From assembly GCA_036401375.1 (NCBI GenBank), contig DASWVB010000033.1:1-64000 (forward strand): a stretch of DNA of 64,000 bases, given 5' to 3'. The translations under genes and the position numbers were made by a program. The DNA is from DASWUZ01 sp036401375. GTDB taxonomy: Bacteria > Acidobacteriota > Terriglobia > Terriglobales > Acidobacteriaceae. Below, in pieces: positions 52,489 to 60,929 of the stretch (the stretch's first letter is position 1; each line of letters opens with the position of its first letter). The notes beneath the pieces were generated by a model, which was not told the DNA's origin, made no database searches, and saw nothing but the letters and a program-made list of their open reading frames with translations.

Positions 52489-52722
52489 ATGGCAGAGGAC
52501 ATTGGTTCGAAGGCGAAAAGCCGGTTCGAGGAGTTTGGCCGCAAGGTGGATGGTACCGTCAGCGAAACCCTGCCGCGCGTCGAAGAAGAGGTGAAGAAGG
52601 TGATCGCCTACCTCAATGATGAAGTGGTACCCCAGGTGCGGCGCAACTCCTCGGAGGCACTGCGCGTCGCCTCAGAGCATCTGACGCGGCTGGCCGAACA
52701 CCTGGATCGCCGGCGTGGCTGA
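52489..52722 (+). CDS. Small helical protein, phasin-like composition
   Basis: A 77-residue protein, MAEDIGSKAKSRFEEFGRKV followed by a long amphipathic helix (ETLPRVEEEVKKVIAYLNDE) and ending LAEHLDRRRG. It has no Cys and no signal peptide. GGAG lies five bases before ATG 52489. It overlaps the rlpA start by eight bases, so the two are co-translated. Function unknown; the helix pattern resembles phasin or apolipoprotein-like surface proteins. Confidence 0.7.
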   Translation: MAEDIGSKAKSRFEEFGRKVDGTVSETLPRVEEEVKKVIAYLNDEVVPQVRRNSSEALRVASEHLTRLAEHLDRRRG

Positions 52723-53512
52723 ACGCAGCAGGGCGCTCTCTGCCGGACTCATGGCTTCTCCACTGCTGGCGCTCGCGCTGAGCGGCTGCGGACATCGTCA
52801 GCAGGTGAGCTATGCTCCCGCTCCACCGCTCGTCCCGGCGTCCGCAGCCTCAAGCTCAGAGTTGCCTTCTGTGGCATCGAGCCGTCCTCAGCGTGGTGAG
52901 AGCGCCGCACCGATCTCGACCGCCGCAGACTCCGGGCTCGATGCCGAGTTCGTAGCCACCCATAGACCCATCTACACCGAGACGGGGCTGGCCAGCTGGT
53001 ACGGGCCGCCGTATCACAACCACCGCGGGGCGAATGGGGAGATCTTTAATCAGGACGCAATGACCGCGGCCCACCGCACGCTTCCGATGAATTCGCTCAT
53101 CCGCGCCACCAACCTGCAGACCGGACAATCGGCGATCGTACGCATCACCGACCGCGGGCCGTTCGTGGGGGACCGCTTCCTCGATCTTTCCGTCGCCTCT
53201 GCCAAGGCCGTTGGAGTGTGGCTGCCAGGCACAGCCCAGGTGCGGATCGACGTCTACCAGGCGCCCCGGCCGATCGAGAGCGGCGGCCGGTGGTGTGTGC
53301 AGGTGGGCGCCTTTGACAGCGGCCACAAATCGACCGAGCTGATGCACCATCTTGAGAAGAAATATACGACGGCAAACGTCATCGAATTTACCGGGCCGAC
53401 AGGACACTGGGTTCGCATCCGACCTGCCAATGACGACAAGGACAGGGCCATCGAGATCGTGTCGCAGTTGAAGCCGCAGCAGGGCAGGGCCTACCTGGTC
53501 CGCCTGGACTGA
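52715..53512 (+). CDS. rlpA: RlpA family lipoprotein with SPOR domain
   Basis: A 265-residue lipoprotein; the lipobox is LSGC with Cys at residue 25. The double-psi beta-barrel (about 88-180) has TGLASWYGPPYHNHRGANGE and ITDRGPF with the catalytic Asp; the C-terminal SPOR domain (about 190-262, RWCVQVGAFDSGHKS) binds denuded septal glycan. RlpA acts as a lytic transglycosylase at the division site. Start GTG 52715 overlaps the preceding small gene. Confidence 0.92.
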   Translation: MAERSRALSAGLMASPLLALALSGCGHRQQVSYAPAPPLVPASAASSSELPSVASSRPQRGESAAPISTAADSGLDAEFVATHRPIYTETGLASWYGPPYHNHRGANGEIFNQDAMTAAHRTLPMNSLIRATNLQTGQSAIVRITDRGPFVGDRFLDLSVASAKAVGVWLPGTAQVRIDVYQAPRPIESGGRWCVQVGAFDSGHKSTELMHHLEKKYTTANVIEFTGPTGHWVRIRPANDDKDRAIEIVSQLKPQQGRAYLVRLD

Positions 53513-53652
53513 GTCTCAGGCCTTCGCTTCGGTTCTATCCTTCCCCGACACCGCGACCCTCCACATCAGAAGGCTGAGATCGACGCGGGGAACAAACTTA
53601 TTAGCTCTTCCGTAAAGGAAAAAGCGCACATTTCTGGCCCCGGAGATCTCTT

Positions 53653-54666
53653 TTGAGCAGCCAACTTCACACTCCCTACGCCATTGAAGCTCGCGACCTG
53701 GTCAAGACCTATCCCAACAAGGTGCGGGCCCTCGACGGGCTTACTTTCTCCGTTCAGACAGGGGTGATCTTCGCCCTGCTGGGACCGAACGGAGCAGGCA
53801 AGTCAACCACCGTAAAAATACTGAACACCCTCTCCCGAGCGGACTCAGGCACGGCACGCGTGTCCGGCTTCGACGTAAAGCGCGATGCGGGCCGAGTGCG
53901 CTTTGCCATCGGCTGCGTAGCACAGAAGCCGGGCAGCGACCTGGCTGCGAGCGGCCGCGAAAACCTGACGCTGCAGGGCAAGATCTACGGCATTGCAGGT
54001 TCGGCGCTGAAGCAGCGCGTCGGCGAACTGCTTGAGCGTTTCAACCTTGCCGATGCGGCTGACAGGATGGTCCGCACCTACTCCGGCGGCATGCAGCGAA
54101 AGCTTGACATCGCGATGGGGCTGATTCATCGCCCTCACGTTCTCTTCCTGGACGAGCCGACGACAGGCCTCGACCCTGAGGCCCGTGCTGAGATGTGGGA
54201 CGAGGTAGCCCGCCTGGCGTCAGAGGGGCTGACGGTCCTGCTGACCACCCATTACCTCGAGGAAGCGGACCGCCTTGCCAGCCGCGTGGCTATCGTCGAC
54301 CGCGGCAAGGTAGTTGTCGAGGGGACGCCAGAGCAGCTCAAAGGGGAGCTCTTCGGGGATGCGGTCCAGATCGATCTTCTCGAGCTTGCGACCGACGGCA
54401 GGGCGGGCGAAGTGCTCGGCCGCCTGGAGGGCATCAGCGAGGTCTCGATCCAAGGGCCTTCCATTCGGGCGCGCGCTCAACTGGGCGCCACGGCGGTTCC
54501 ATCGATGCTGGCTGCACTGGAAAGCAGCGGCCTCCGGGTAGCCTCCGTACGCGTCAACCGTCCCTCGCTCGACGACGTCTATCTGCGCTATACCGGTCGC
54601 AGTTTCAGCCAGGCAGAGAGCCAGAACGGCAACGGCAACGGATCCCACAGGGGAGGTGGTCGATGA
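53653..54666 (+). CDS. ABC transporter ATP-binding protein (DrrA-type)
   Basis: A 337-residue ATPase: LLGPNGAGKSTTVKIL (Walker A), TYSGGMQRKLDIAMGL (signature), VLFLDEPTTGLDPEARA (Walker B and D-loop) and TTHYLEEADRLA (H-loop). The C-terminal 100 residues form the extra domain typical of DrrA-type drug or lipid exporters. Start TTG 53653. Its stop overlaps the permease start by four bases. Confidence 0.92.
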   Translation: MSSQLHTPYAIEARDLVKTYPNKVRALDGLTFSVQTGVIFALLGPNGAGKSTTVKILNTLSRADSGTARVSGFDVKRDAGRVRFAIGCVAQKPGSDLAASGRENLTLQGKIYGIAGSALKQRVGELLERFNLADAADRMVRTYSGGMQRKLDIAMGLIHRPHVLFLDEPTTGLDPEARAEMWDEVARLASEGLTVLLTTHYLEEADRLASRVAIVDRGKVVVEGTPEQLKGELFGDAVQIDLLELATDGRAGEVLGRLEGISEVSIQGPSIRARAQLGATAVPSMLAALESSGLRVASVRVNRPSLDDVYLRYTGRSFSQAESQNGNGNGSHRGGGR

Positions 54667-55436
54667 AGGTACTCACTCATTCCATCTGGATCGCCGGCAG
54701 GCAGATACGCTCGCTCATTCGCCAACCCTTTTACATCGCCTTTACCCTGGTGCAGCCGATCGTCTGGCTGCTGCTCTACGGCCAGCTCTTCAAACGCGTG
54801 GTGGAGCTGCCGGGGTTCAACGCGTCCTCGTACATCACCTTTCTCACACCTGGGGTGGTCGTGATGACGGCACTCTTCTCGGGGGGATGGCAGGGCATGG
54901 GCATCATCTCGGAGATGGAGCGCGGGGTACTGGATCGCTTCCTCGTCTCCCCGGTCAGCCGGGTCGCGTTGATCGCCGGGCGGCTGCTTTCGATGGCGAC
55001 GATCACCGTCATCCAGTCCTTCATCCTGCTGACGCTGGGCTATATCATGGGTGCACGTTTCGCGGGCGGCCTGGTCGGCATCCTGGTCCTGCTCCTGAGC
55101 TCGATCCTGGTCTCAACGCCTATTGCGGCGCTGTCAAACGCCCTGGCGCTTGCAGTGCGCAAGGAAGAGTCGGTGATCGGGGCCTCGAACTTTCTGCTGC
55201 TGCCGCTCACCTTTCTTTCGCCTGTCTTCATGGCCAGGAACGTCATGCCGCCGTGGATTCGCAGCGCAGCCCGCTTCAACCCGGTCAACTGGAGTGTGAC
55301 GGCGGCGCGGGCCGCACTCGCAGGGCATACGGACTGGGGATTTGTGCTGCTAAGGCTCAGCCTCCTGGTCCTGTTTGGAGTGTTTGCCGCGGGGATTGCG
55401 ACACGCGCCTTCCGCTCCTATCAGAACTCGGTTTAA
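54663..55436 (+). CDS. ABC-2 type permease (DrrB-type)
   Basis: About 257 residues with six hydrophobic segments: FYIAFTLVQPIVWLLLYGQL, the ABC-2 motif NASSYITFLTPGVVVMTALF, EMERGVLDRFLVSPVSR and LLLPLTFLSPVFMARNVMP, all standard for the family. Forms the exporter with the preceding ATPase. ATG 54663 overlaps the ATPase stop (ATGA). Substrate unknown. Confidence 0.92.
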   Translation: MKVLTHSIWIAGRQIRSLIRQPFYIAFTLVQPIVWLLLYGQLFKRVVELPGFNASSYITFLTPGVVVMTALFSGGWQGMGIISEMERGVLDRFLVSPVSRVALIAGRLLSMATITVIQSFILLTLGYIMGARFAGGLVGILVLLLSSILVSTPIAALSNALALAVRKEESVIGASNFLLLPLTFLSPVFMARNVMPPWIRSAARFNPVNWSVTAARAALAGHTDWGFVLLRLSLLVLFGVFAAGIATRAFRSYQNSV

Positions 55437-55453
55437 CCGGCTTCCACAGCGCA

Positions 55454-55492
55454 GAGCGGGAGGGCAGTGCGGGAGGGCAGAGCGGGAGGGCA
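55454..55492. repeat. Three tandem 13-base repeats
   Basis: Three consecutive units G(A/T)GCGGGAGGGCA lie just after the permease gene; the middle one has one base changed. A short intergenic repeat with no known role. Confidence 0.7.
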
Positions 55493-55576
55493 GAGCAGGC
55501 CTCACACGGAACCGAAGAGGCGCGCGCAGCGTACCTTTATCAGAAGCATCGCAGCTCTTCGAGGGAGGTGTTGGCC

Positions 55577-56137
55577 GTGTCGACCTATCCAGCAATCTAC
55601 GCCGCAAATATGACGGACCAGCAGCGCGCGGTGTACTACGCCGAGCTCTCCGTCGTGCAGAAGGATGAGGTGCTGGGCGTACTGCTTGCCGTCTTCCTCG
55701 GTACCTTTGGCGCTCACCACTTCTACATGCGCCGCACGGGGCTGGGCATCCTCTACTGCATCCTGAGTGTGACTGGTTTTTCGACGGTCGCGGGATTTGT
55801 CGAGGCATTCTTCATGCCTGAACGCATCAGGCGCTTCAACGCCGCACAAGCCGCGGCGATCGCCAACAGCCTGGGCTTTCATGGAGTGAACGTCGCTGCG
55901 AGCGGCTGTAGTCCAGGTGGTAGCGGCTACCCCGGCCAGCCGCCCTCAAGCCAGCCGCCCCAACCTGCCGGATACGCGCAGCCCGGCTACGGCGCGACCC
56001 CGGCCTGGGGAGCGCCCGCCGTTCCCGTCCCTGCGCTTGATGCCGCTACTCCTGCCCTGTGTTCCTCCTGCCAGGCTCCGCTCGCCGCGGGGGTCAATTT
56101 CTGCTCCCGCTGCGGGACAGCCGTGCAGGGCACCTAG
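55577..56137 (+). CDS. TM2 domain protein with C-terminal zinc ribbon
   Basis: A protein of about 186 residues. The TM2 domain (about 40-100) has VLGVLLAVFLGTFGAHHFYM and GILYCILSVTGFSTVAGFVE, two membrane helices with the G-x-H-F-Y motif. A Pro/Gly/Ser/Gln-rich linker follows and the C-terminus is a zinc ribbon (CSSCQAPLAAGVNFCSRCG). Start GTG 55577 is chosen because GGAGG lies eight bases upstream; TTG 55571 is the alternative. Confidence 0.82.
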   Translation: MSTYPAIYAANMTDQQRAVYYAELSVVQKDEVLGVLLAVFLGTFGAHHFYMRRTGLGILYCILSVTGFSTVAGFVEAFFMPERIRRFNAAQAAAIANSLGFHGVNVAASGCSPGGSGYPGQPPSSQPPQPAGYAQPGYGATPAWGAPAVPVPALDAATPALCSSCQAPLAAGVNFCSRCGTAVQGT

Positions 56138-56273
56138 CGCAATGAGGCTCCGTCCTGGAGTCAGCAAGCTGCGGTAGCCGACCGCCCCGTCTTCGATGCG
56201 AGGCTGGACAGGGCACCCATCCAGAATCTCGTCGCGCGGACGCGGGGAAGGCGCCCGCCCATGCGGCCAGCAC

Positions 56274-57209
56274 CTACATGTTGGTATGGCCGGCTCGCAT
56301 GTCTTCGTTGAAGGCCGGTTTGGTCACCGCGATGGCAGCAGCGAGCTGCGCTTTGAACTGGTCAGCACGCTCCATCAGCTTCTCTGTGGCGGCCGCAAAA
56401 TCGCCGCTCAGGGTCAGCAGCCCCTGCGCTTCCAGCCTCGCCGCTGCCGACTGCAGAACGTCTTCGGTGGTGTTCAGGTACTGAGCGTCGCGCGGGTCCG
56501 CAATCCAGACAGGCTCGCGGTCGCCGAGCACGCCTGACAGCCAATAGATACGGCAGGCGATAAAGCTCTCACGCTCCTGGTCCGTGGTGTCGGCGAAGAA
56601 GAACTTCTTCTGCCAGCGGCTGTAATAGCGCGTGGTTACGGGGACAGGCTGCCGGTTGCCGCTCTTGAGCAGCTCCAACTGCCCCTGGTCGAGCGTCTTG
56701 CGAATCGCGTTGTAGATAAAGCTCTCGGCGTAAGGCTGCTCAGGCGCGGCGACGATCTCGGCAAACGTCACGGTCATACTCGCGGAGATCTTGGCGTGGA
56801 GCACCGAGGGGCTGCTTCCGTCCTCGAGATGCATCACGCCGTGCACGATGTAGGTATCCGCTCCCGTAGTCGAGCGATGGAAGGGCCAGGCGAAGTCGCT
56901 GAAGCTGACAGGAATGCCGGCGAGGGTGACATAGGCATCCGGCCGGGGATTGCGCAGACGTTTCGCAGACTGCTGCAGGTGCGCTGTCATCGCCGGCAGC
57001 AGACCCTCAGTATGGAAGTCGAAGGCATCGCTGAGTTCGAGCTTGAGGGTGTGAGCCGGGGTGGCGTCTGTGGTGAGCGCAAGCTGAAACTGGGCGGTGG
57101 GCTGCCCGTTGAAGTCCACTCCGGCGTCGTTGGACAAGACCACGAGGCCGGCGTCGCGCGCCGCATTGCCTATCGCGGTAGTAAGTGAAGTCTGCAGTTG
57201 CGTGCTCAT
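56274..57209 (-). CDS. Hypothetical protein of about 311 residues
   Basis: Starts MSTQLQTSLTTAIGNAARDA. No signal peptide and no family that I recognise. Visible features are a beta-rich first half (FQLALTTDATPAHTLKLELS), a patterned region HRSTTGADTYIVHGVMHLED and a helical C-terminus (LQSAAARLEAQGLLTLSGDF, then EKLMERADQFKAQLAAAIAV). In-frame ATGs to 57353 reach into an intergenic repeat and are less likely starts. Confidence 0.6.
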   Translation of the reverse strand: MSTQLQTSLTTAIGNAARDAGLVVLSNDAGVDFNGQPTAQFQLALTTDATPAHTLKLELSDAFDFHTEGLLPAMTAHLQQSAKRLRNPRPDAYVTLAGIPVSFSDFAWPFHRSTTGADTYIVHGVMHLEDGSSPSVLHAKISASMTVTFAEIVAAPEQPYAESFIYNAIRKTLDQGQLELLKSGNRQPVPVTTRYYSRWQKKFFFADTTDQERESFIACRIYWLSGVLGDREPVWIADPRDAQYLNTTEDVLQSAAARLEAQGLLTLSGDFAAATEKLMERADQFKAQLAAAIAVTKPAFNEDMRAGHTNM

Positions 57210-57270
57210 TGAACTTTCGATGACCGGTACCCGCTCACCCAAGGTACCACCCCGGGGTAGAAATGGAGAC

Positions 57271-57430
57271 TCACTCATGGCGAGGGTGCTGCCATGAATG
57301 GGGCACCCAGATGTTGTACGGCGCATCAGAACGCACCGGGCACCCTGGGGCACTTACGGCAGCCGTACATGTCTAGTGCAGGTCGGTTGCGGGTGCCCCA
57401 TTCATCGCGGCACCTGCGCCATGAGTGGGT
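57271..57430. repeat. Inverted pair of the dispersed GGGGCACCC hairpin repeat
   Basis: Copy 3 (57271-57308, plus) has stem TCATGGC/GCCATGA followed by ATGGGGCACCC; copy 4 (57391-57429) is the same element on the minus strand (CCCACTCATGGC and GCGATGAATGGGGCACCC). They face each other about 80 bases apart, with a further TGTACGGC/GCCGTACA inverted repeat (57314-57321 and 57362-57369) between them, so the whole can form one long stem or three hairpins. It lies in the gap between the hypothetical protein gene and the flavoprotein gene. Confidence 0.8.
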
Positions 57431-57487
57431 CTCATGCGGAGCATCCATTCTCACCCCGACCCCACAAGCGATCACCGGGACAGCAGC

Positions 57488-58674
57488 TCACAGGGCCCGC
57501 CCCGCCGCGGCCCCGGACGCCCAGGCCCACTGGAAGTTGAAGCCTCCCAGGTGACCGGTCACGTCGACCACCTCGCCGATGAAGTGGAGCCCGGGCACAC
57601 GCCTGGCCTCCATAGTCTGCGCGGAGAGCTCAGCGGTATCGACTCCTCCGGCCGTCACCTCCGCCTTGTCGTAACCCTCGGTGTCCGCAGGGGTGAACTC
57701 CCAGCTATGCAGCTGCTGCTCGAGCGCTGCGATGCCGCGGTTGGTCCAGTCCTGCGGATGGCCAGTTCCAGCAAACGATCGATCAACCGATGGGCGAGCG
57801 CGGCGGTTTCGTGGCTGCGGAGGGAAGCCCGGGCAGCCGCATCATCGCGCCGCATCGACGAACCCATCAGCGGTCCGAACAGATCAAGTCCCGGAGCCCA
57901 GTCGATCGCGACCGCCACCCCGGGCCTCCAGTAGGAGGAGATCTGCAGGATCGCCGGGCCGCTGAGTCCGCGATGAGTGACGAGTAGCTTCTCGAGGAAC
58001 CGTCGTCTCCCAATCGCGACCTCTACCCTGGCCGAGACGCCGGCGAGGTCGCAGATGCCGCCCTGGTCAGCCCCGTCCAGCAGCAGGGGAACAAGCGCCG
58101 GCCGGCACTCGACGATCTTGAGGCCAAACTGGCGCGCTATGTCGTAGCCAAAGGAGGTAGCACCCATCTTCGCGATCGACAATCCCCCGGTAGCAATGAC
58201 CAGCTTCTCCGCTTTGAAGCTCGCCTCGTCAGAGTAAAGGGTGAAGCCCTCATCCGTCTGCTCGACCGAGGTTATCGCCGTGCGCAGCACGACATCGACT
58301 CCCGCTTCGGCGCACTCGGCGAGCAGCATGGCCACGATCTGCCGGGCGGAGCCGTCGCAGAAGAGCTGCCCGAGTGTCTTCTCGTGATACGCGATGCCAT
58401 GGCTCTCCACCAGGGCAATGAAGTCGGCAGGCGTATACCGTGCAAGCGCCGACTTGGCGAAGTGCGGGTTGCCGGAGAGGAAGTCCTGGGGCCCGCAGTA
58501 AAGGTTAGTGAAGTTGCAGCGCCCGCCACCCGAGATGAGAATCTTCTTGCCCGGCCGGTCGGCGTGATCGAGCACCGCGACGCGGCGTCCCCGCCGGCCC
58601 GCCTCGATCGCACAAAAGAGGCCAGCCGCGCCAGCTCCGACGATGATCGCGTCGTAAGTAGAGGGCCGCTTCAC
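57488..58674 (-). pseudogene. HI0933/BaiN-type flavoprotein, frameshifted near 57760
   Basis: The N-terminal 300 residues have the FAD site AIIVGAGAAGLFCAIEAGRR and ISGGGRCNFTN, typical of HI0933 proteins, and run in one frame to about 57763, after which that frame reads non-family sequence and stops at 57655. In the next frame the family C-terminus resumes: DWTNRGIAALEQQLHSWEFT, then EVTAGGVDTAELSAQTMEAR, VPGLHFIGEVVDVTGHLGGF and FQWAWASGAAAG, ending at TGA 57488. One missing base in the GGCC around 57760-57763 explains it. The joined protein would be about 395 residues, the normal length. Either a true pseudogene or a sequencing error. Confidence 0.88.
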
Positions 58675-58816
58675 TCCATGCCGGTCCTGGTGGAGCAGGA
58701 AGAACGCCCACCTGAATGCCCGCTTCGTGACTGCGCGCCCAGCCTATCCCGCTCGTCACCGAAGAGGCCGTCGCCGAGCTCATTTGAAAGGCCGGGAGAT
58801 CTGCATTCGGCTTGTG

Positions 58817-59518
58817 TCATGCGGACCGCGCGGCCGCTGGAGCCGGGTATTTCTGCTCGCCTTGGGGGTGCATCCGCAGCCGGCGCTCCATGCCCTCGAT
58901 CATGCTCGCGGCCAACGCAAGCGGCAGGCCCACTACGTTGAAGTAGCAGCCCTGCACCCGGGGAATCCAGCGCGCTGCGTAGCCCTGGATGGCATACGCT
59001 CCGGCCTTGTCCATCGGCTCGCCGGTGCCGATGTATGCCGCGATCTCCTCCGCGGAGGGAGTCAGCATCGTGACGCAGGTGACCTCGACGGCCACCTCGG
59101 TGGCAAGGCGCGAAACAACGCAGACGCCGGTCATGACCTGGTGGGTCGCGCCGGCCAGCAGGTCGAGCATGCGTGCTGCGTCGGCTGCATCGGCTGGTTT
59201 GCCCAGCACCTCCGCCCCGGTTTGAGGGCTGGTGACGACGATCGTGTCTGCTCCGAGGACTACCAGTTCTCCGACTATGACCTCTTCTGAAGTTTGCCCG
59301 TGCAGGCCGGCTGAGTCCGGCGCTGCGTCGAGTGCTCGAGCCTGCAGCAATGCGAACACCGCTTCCGCCTTCTCCCGCGCCAGCCGCGCGCAATAGGGGA
59401 TGGGCTGCTCGTTTGCGTTGCGCGCCTCAGCTATTGCGGAGGCACAGACCTCAAAGCGAAAGCCTGCCTGGGTAAGCAGTTCGGCGCGGCGGGGCGAGGC
59501 TGAGGCAAGGATGAGCAT
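58817..59518 (-). CDS. maf: Maf-like nucleotide pyrophosphatase
   Basis: A 233-residue protein of the Maf family, which hydrolyses dTTP, UTP and modified nucleoside triphosphates. LILASASPRRAELL is the N-terminal signature, VVLGADTIVV the central one and GKPADAADAARMLDLLAG follows. An insert of about 20 residues (near ARALDAAPDSAGLHGQTSEE) lengthens it. ATG 59518. Confidence 0.92.
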   Translation of the reverse strand: MLILASASPRRAELLTQAGFRFEVCASAIAEARNANEQPIPYCARLAREKAEAVFALLQARALDAAPDSAGLHGQTSEEVIVGELVVLGADTIVVTSPQTGAEVLGKPADAADAARMLDLLAGATHQVMTGVCVVSRLATEVAVEVTCVTMLTPSAEEIAAYIGTGEPMDKAGAYAIQGYAARWIPRVQGCYFNVVGLPLALAASMIEGMERRLRMHPQGEQKYPAPAAARSA

Positions 59519-59725
59519 GCTGCTTCATTATGGCAAAGACCTGGGCCACGAAAGTTTCCAGCGCTCCTGCCGAGTAGCAGTGCCGGGCTGCCCAGCAAAG
59601 AAGTTCAAGCCGGGTGCCCCAGGGTCTCGCACTCGACGCCTGGGATCAGATGACACGACCAAGCAGAAGGGCTCCCGCACGAGCAAAGGGTTTCGTCGCC
59701 CGGGCCAAAGCCAGCGGGCTTGAAA

Positions 59726-60769
59726 TCAGAGGTTGATGCCGACTTGAACCTGGCCCGGCGAGGCGACGCCCCAGGCCATTCGGGGGGTGTTGTGGGCAAT
59801 GCCAAAGCGTCCGTCGCGCGCAAGCAGGATGATGCCTCCGTGACCGGCCAGGCGCGCGTGCAGATACGCGATCGCCTCGCTCGCCGCCTGCTCCGGAGCG
59901 GCGCCCGCGAGCACCCGGTCCACGGCCCACTTACCCAGCACCAGCTTCATGATCGGCTCGCCCCAGCCGGTGAGCGAGACCGCGGCGCTGGCATTGTCGG
60001 CATAGCACCCGCAGCCGATCAGCGAGGAGTCGCCTACCCGTCCGGGCGCCTTGTTGAGGGTGCCGCCGGTCGAGGTCGCGGCGGCAATGTTCCCCGCAGC
60101 ATCGAGGGCGACCGCACCCACCGTGTCATGGCTCTGCATATCGCTGTCTATTCCCCACCCGGCAGAGTCAGCCGCAACTAAGTTCGGGTCGTTCTGCAGA
60201 GGCAAAGCATGGGACGCTGGCGGGGCGCCTGCGGCGGCGCGGGCGGCTGTCTCCGGAGATTTATCGTCCCCTGCGAAGGTGAGGTCCGGGAAGCCGGCCC
60301 TTTCGCGTCTCTGGAACGCGGCCAGACGCAGCCGCTCGCGATCGAGCACCAGCTCGGAGTTGTCGATCAGCTCTACTCCATGCTGCGCGGCAAACTGCTG
60401 CGCGCCGCTGCCGACGAAGTAGACATGTGGGCTCTGGTCCATGACGAGGCGGGCAGCCTGGATCGGGTTCCGAATGCGCTCGACACAGGCGACACCGCCT
60501 GCCCGCAGGGTGGCTCCGTCCATGAGCAGGGCATCGAGCTGAACGCGACCGTCGCGGGTCAGGAAGCTGCCGCGCCCTGCGTCGAAGGTCTCATCGTCTT
60601 CAAGCACCGTGACTGCCGCGACGACTGCGTCGGTGGCCGATGCTCCAGCACTAAGCAGGGCGTAACCGGCGCCGAGCGCCCTCGTGACTCCCCCGCAGTG
60701 CGCCTCGACCATGTCATCGGGAATGGCCCAAGCTCCGCCATGCACTACGAGGACTGGTTGAGTGGGCAT
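59726..60769 (-). CDS. Isoaspartyl peptidase/L-asparaginase (Ntn hydrolase)
   Basis: A 347-residue pro-enzyme. VLVVHGGAWAIPDDM starts the domain; GRGSFLTRDGRVQLDALLMDG is the conserved active-site loop; the autocleavage site is SHDTVGAVALD with the nucleophile Thr near residue 220, so the enzyme splits into alpha and beta chains. TSTGGTLNKAPGRVGDSSLIG is the typical sequence around the substrate pocket. Removes beta-aspartyl dipeptides and may have asparaginase activity. No signal peptide. Confidence 0.92.
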   Translation of the reverse strand: MPTQPVLVVHGGAWAIPDDMVEAHCGGVTRALGAGYALLSAGASATDAVVAAVTVLEDDETFDAGRGSFLTRDGRVQLDALLMDGATLRAGGVACVERIRNPIQAARLVMDQSPHVYFVGSGAQQFAAQHGVELIDNSELVLDRERLRLAAFQRRERAGFPDLTFAGDDKSPETAARAAAGAPPASHALPLQNDPNLVAADSAGWGIDSDMQSHDTVGAVALDAAGNIAAATSTGGTLNKAPGRVGDSSLIGCGCYADNASAAVSLTGWGEPIMKLVLGKWAVDRVLAGAAPEQAASEAIAYLHARLAGHGGIILLARDGRFGIAHNTPRMAWGVASPGQVQVGINL

Positions 60770-60929
60770 AGGCCCATTCTATGGCAGAGGTCTCTCTCTA
60801 TTGGCGCAGGCGCCGCCTCTGCCAGCGGAAGATGTCACGATGGACCCCTTGCAGAGCGGCGCCGGCGGTTCCCTTCCCGGGGAATGTCAGGCGATGTATA
60901 AAGGAGGACACGTTGTGCCCGGAGCGATC

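Noticed and set aside
54656..55576. An extended N-terminus of the TM2 protein frame over the permease gene
   Set aside because: The permease reads in another frame with clear ABC-2 motifs; the extension is an overlap artefact and the real start is near 55577.
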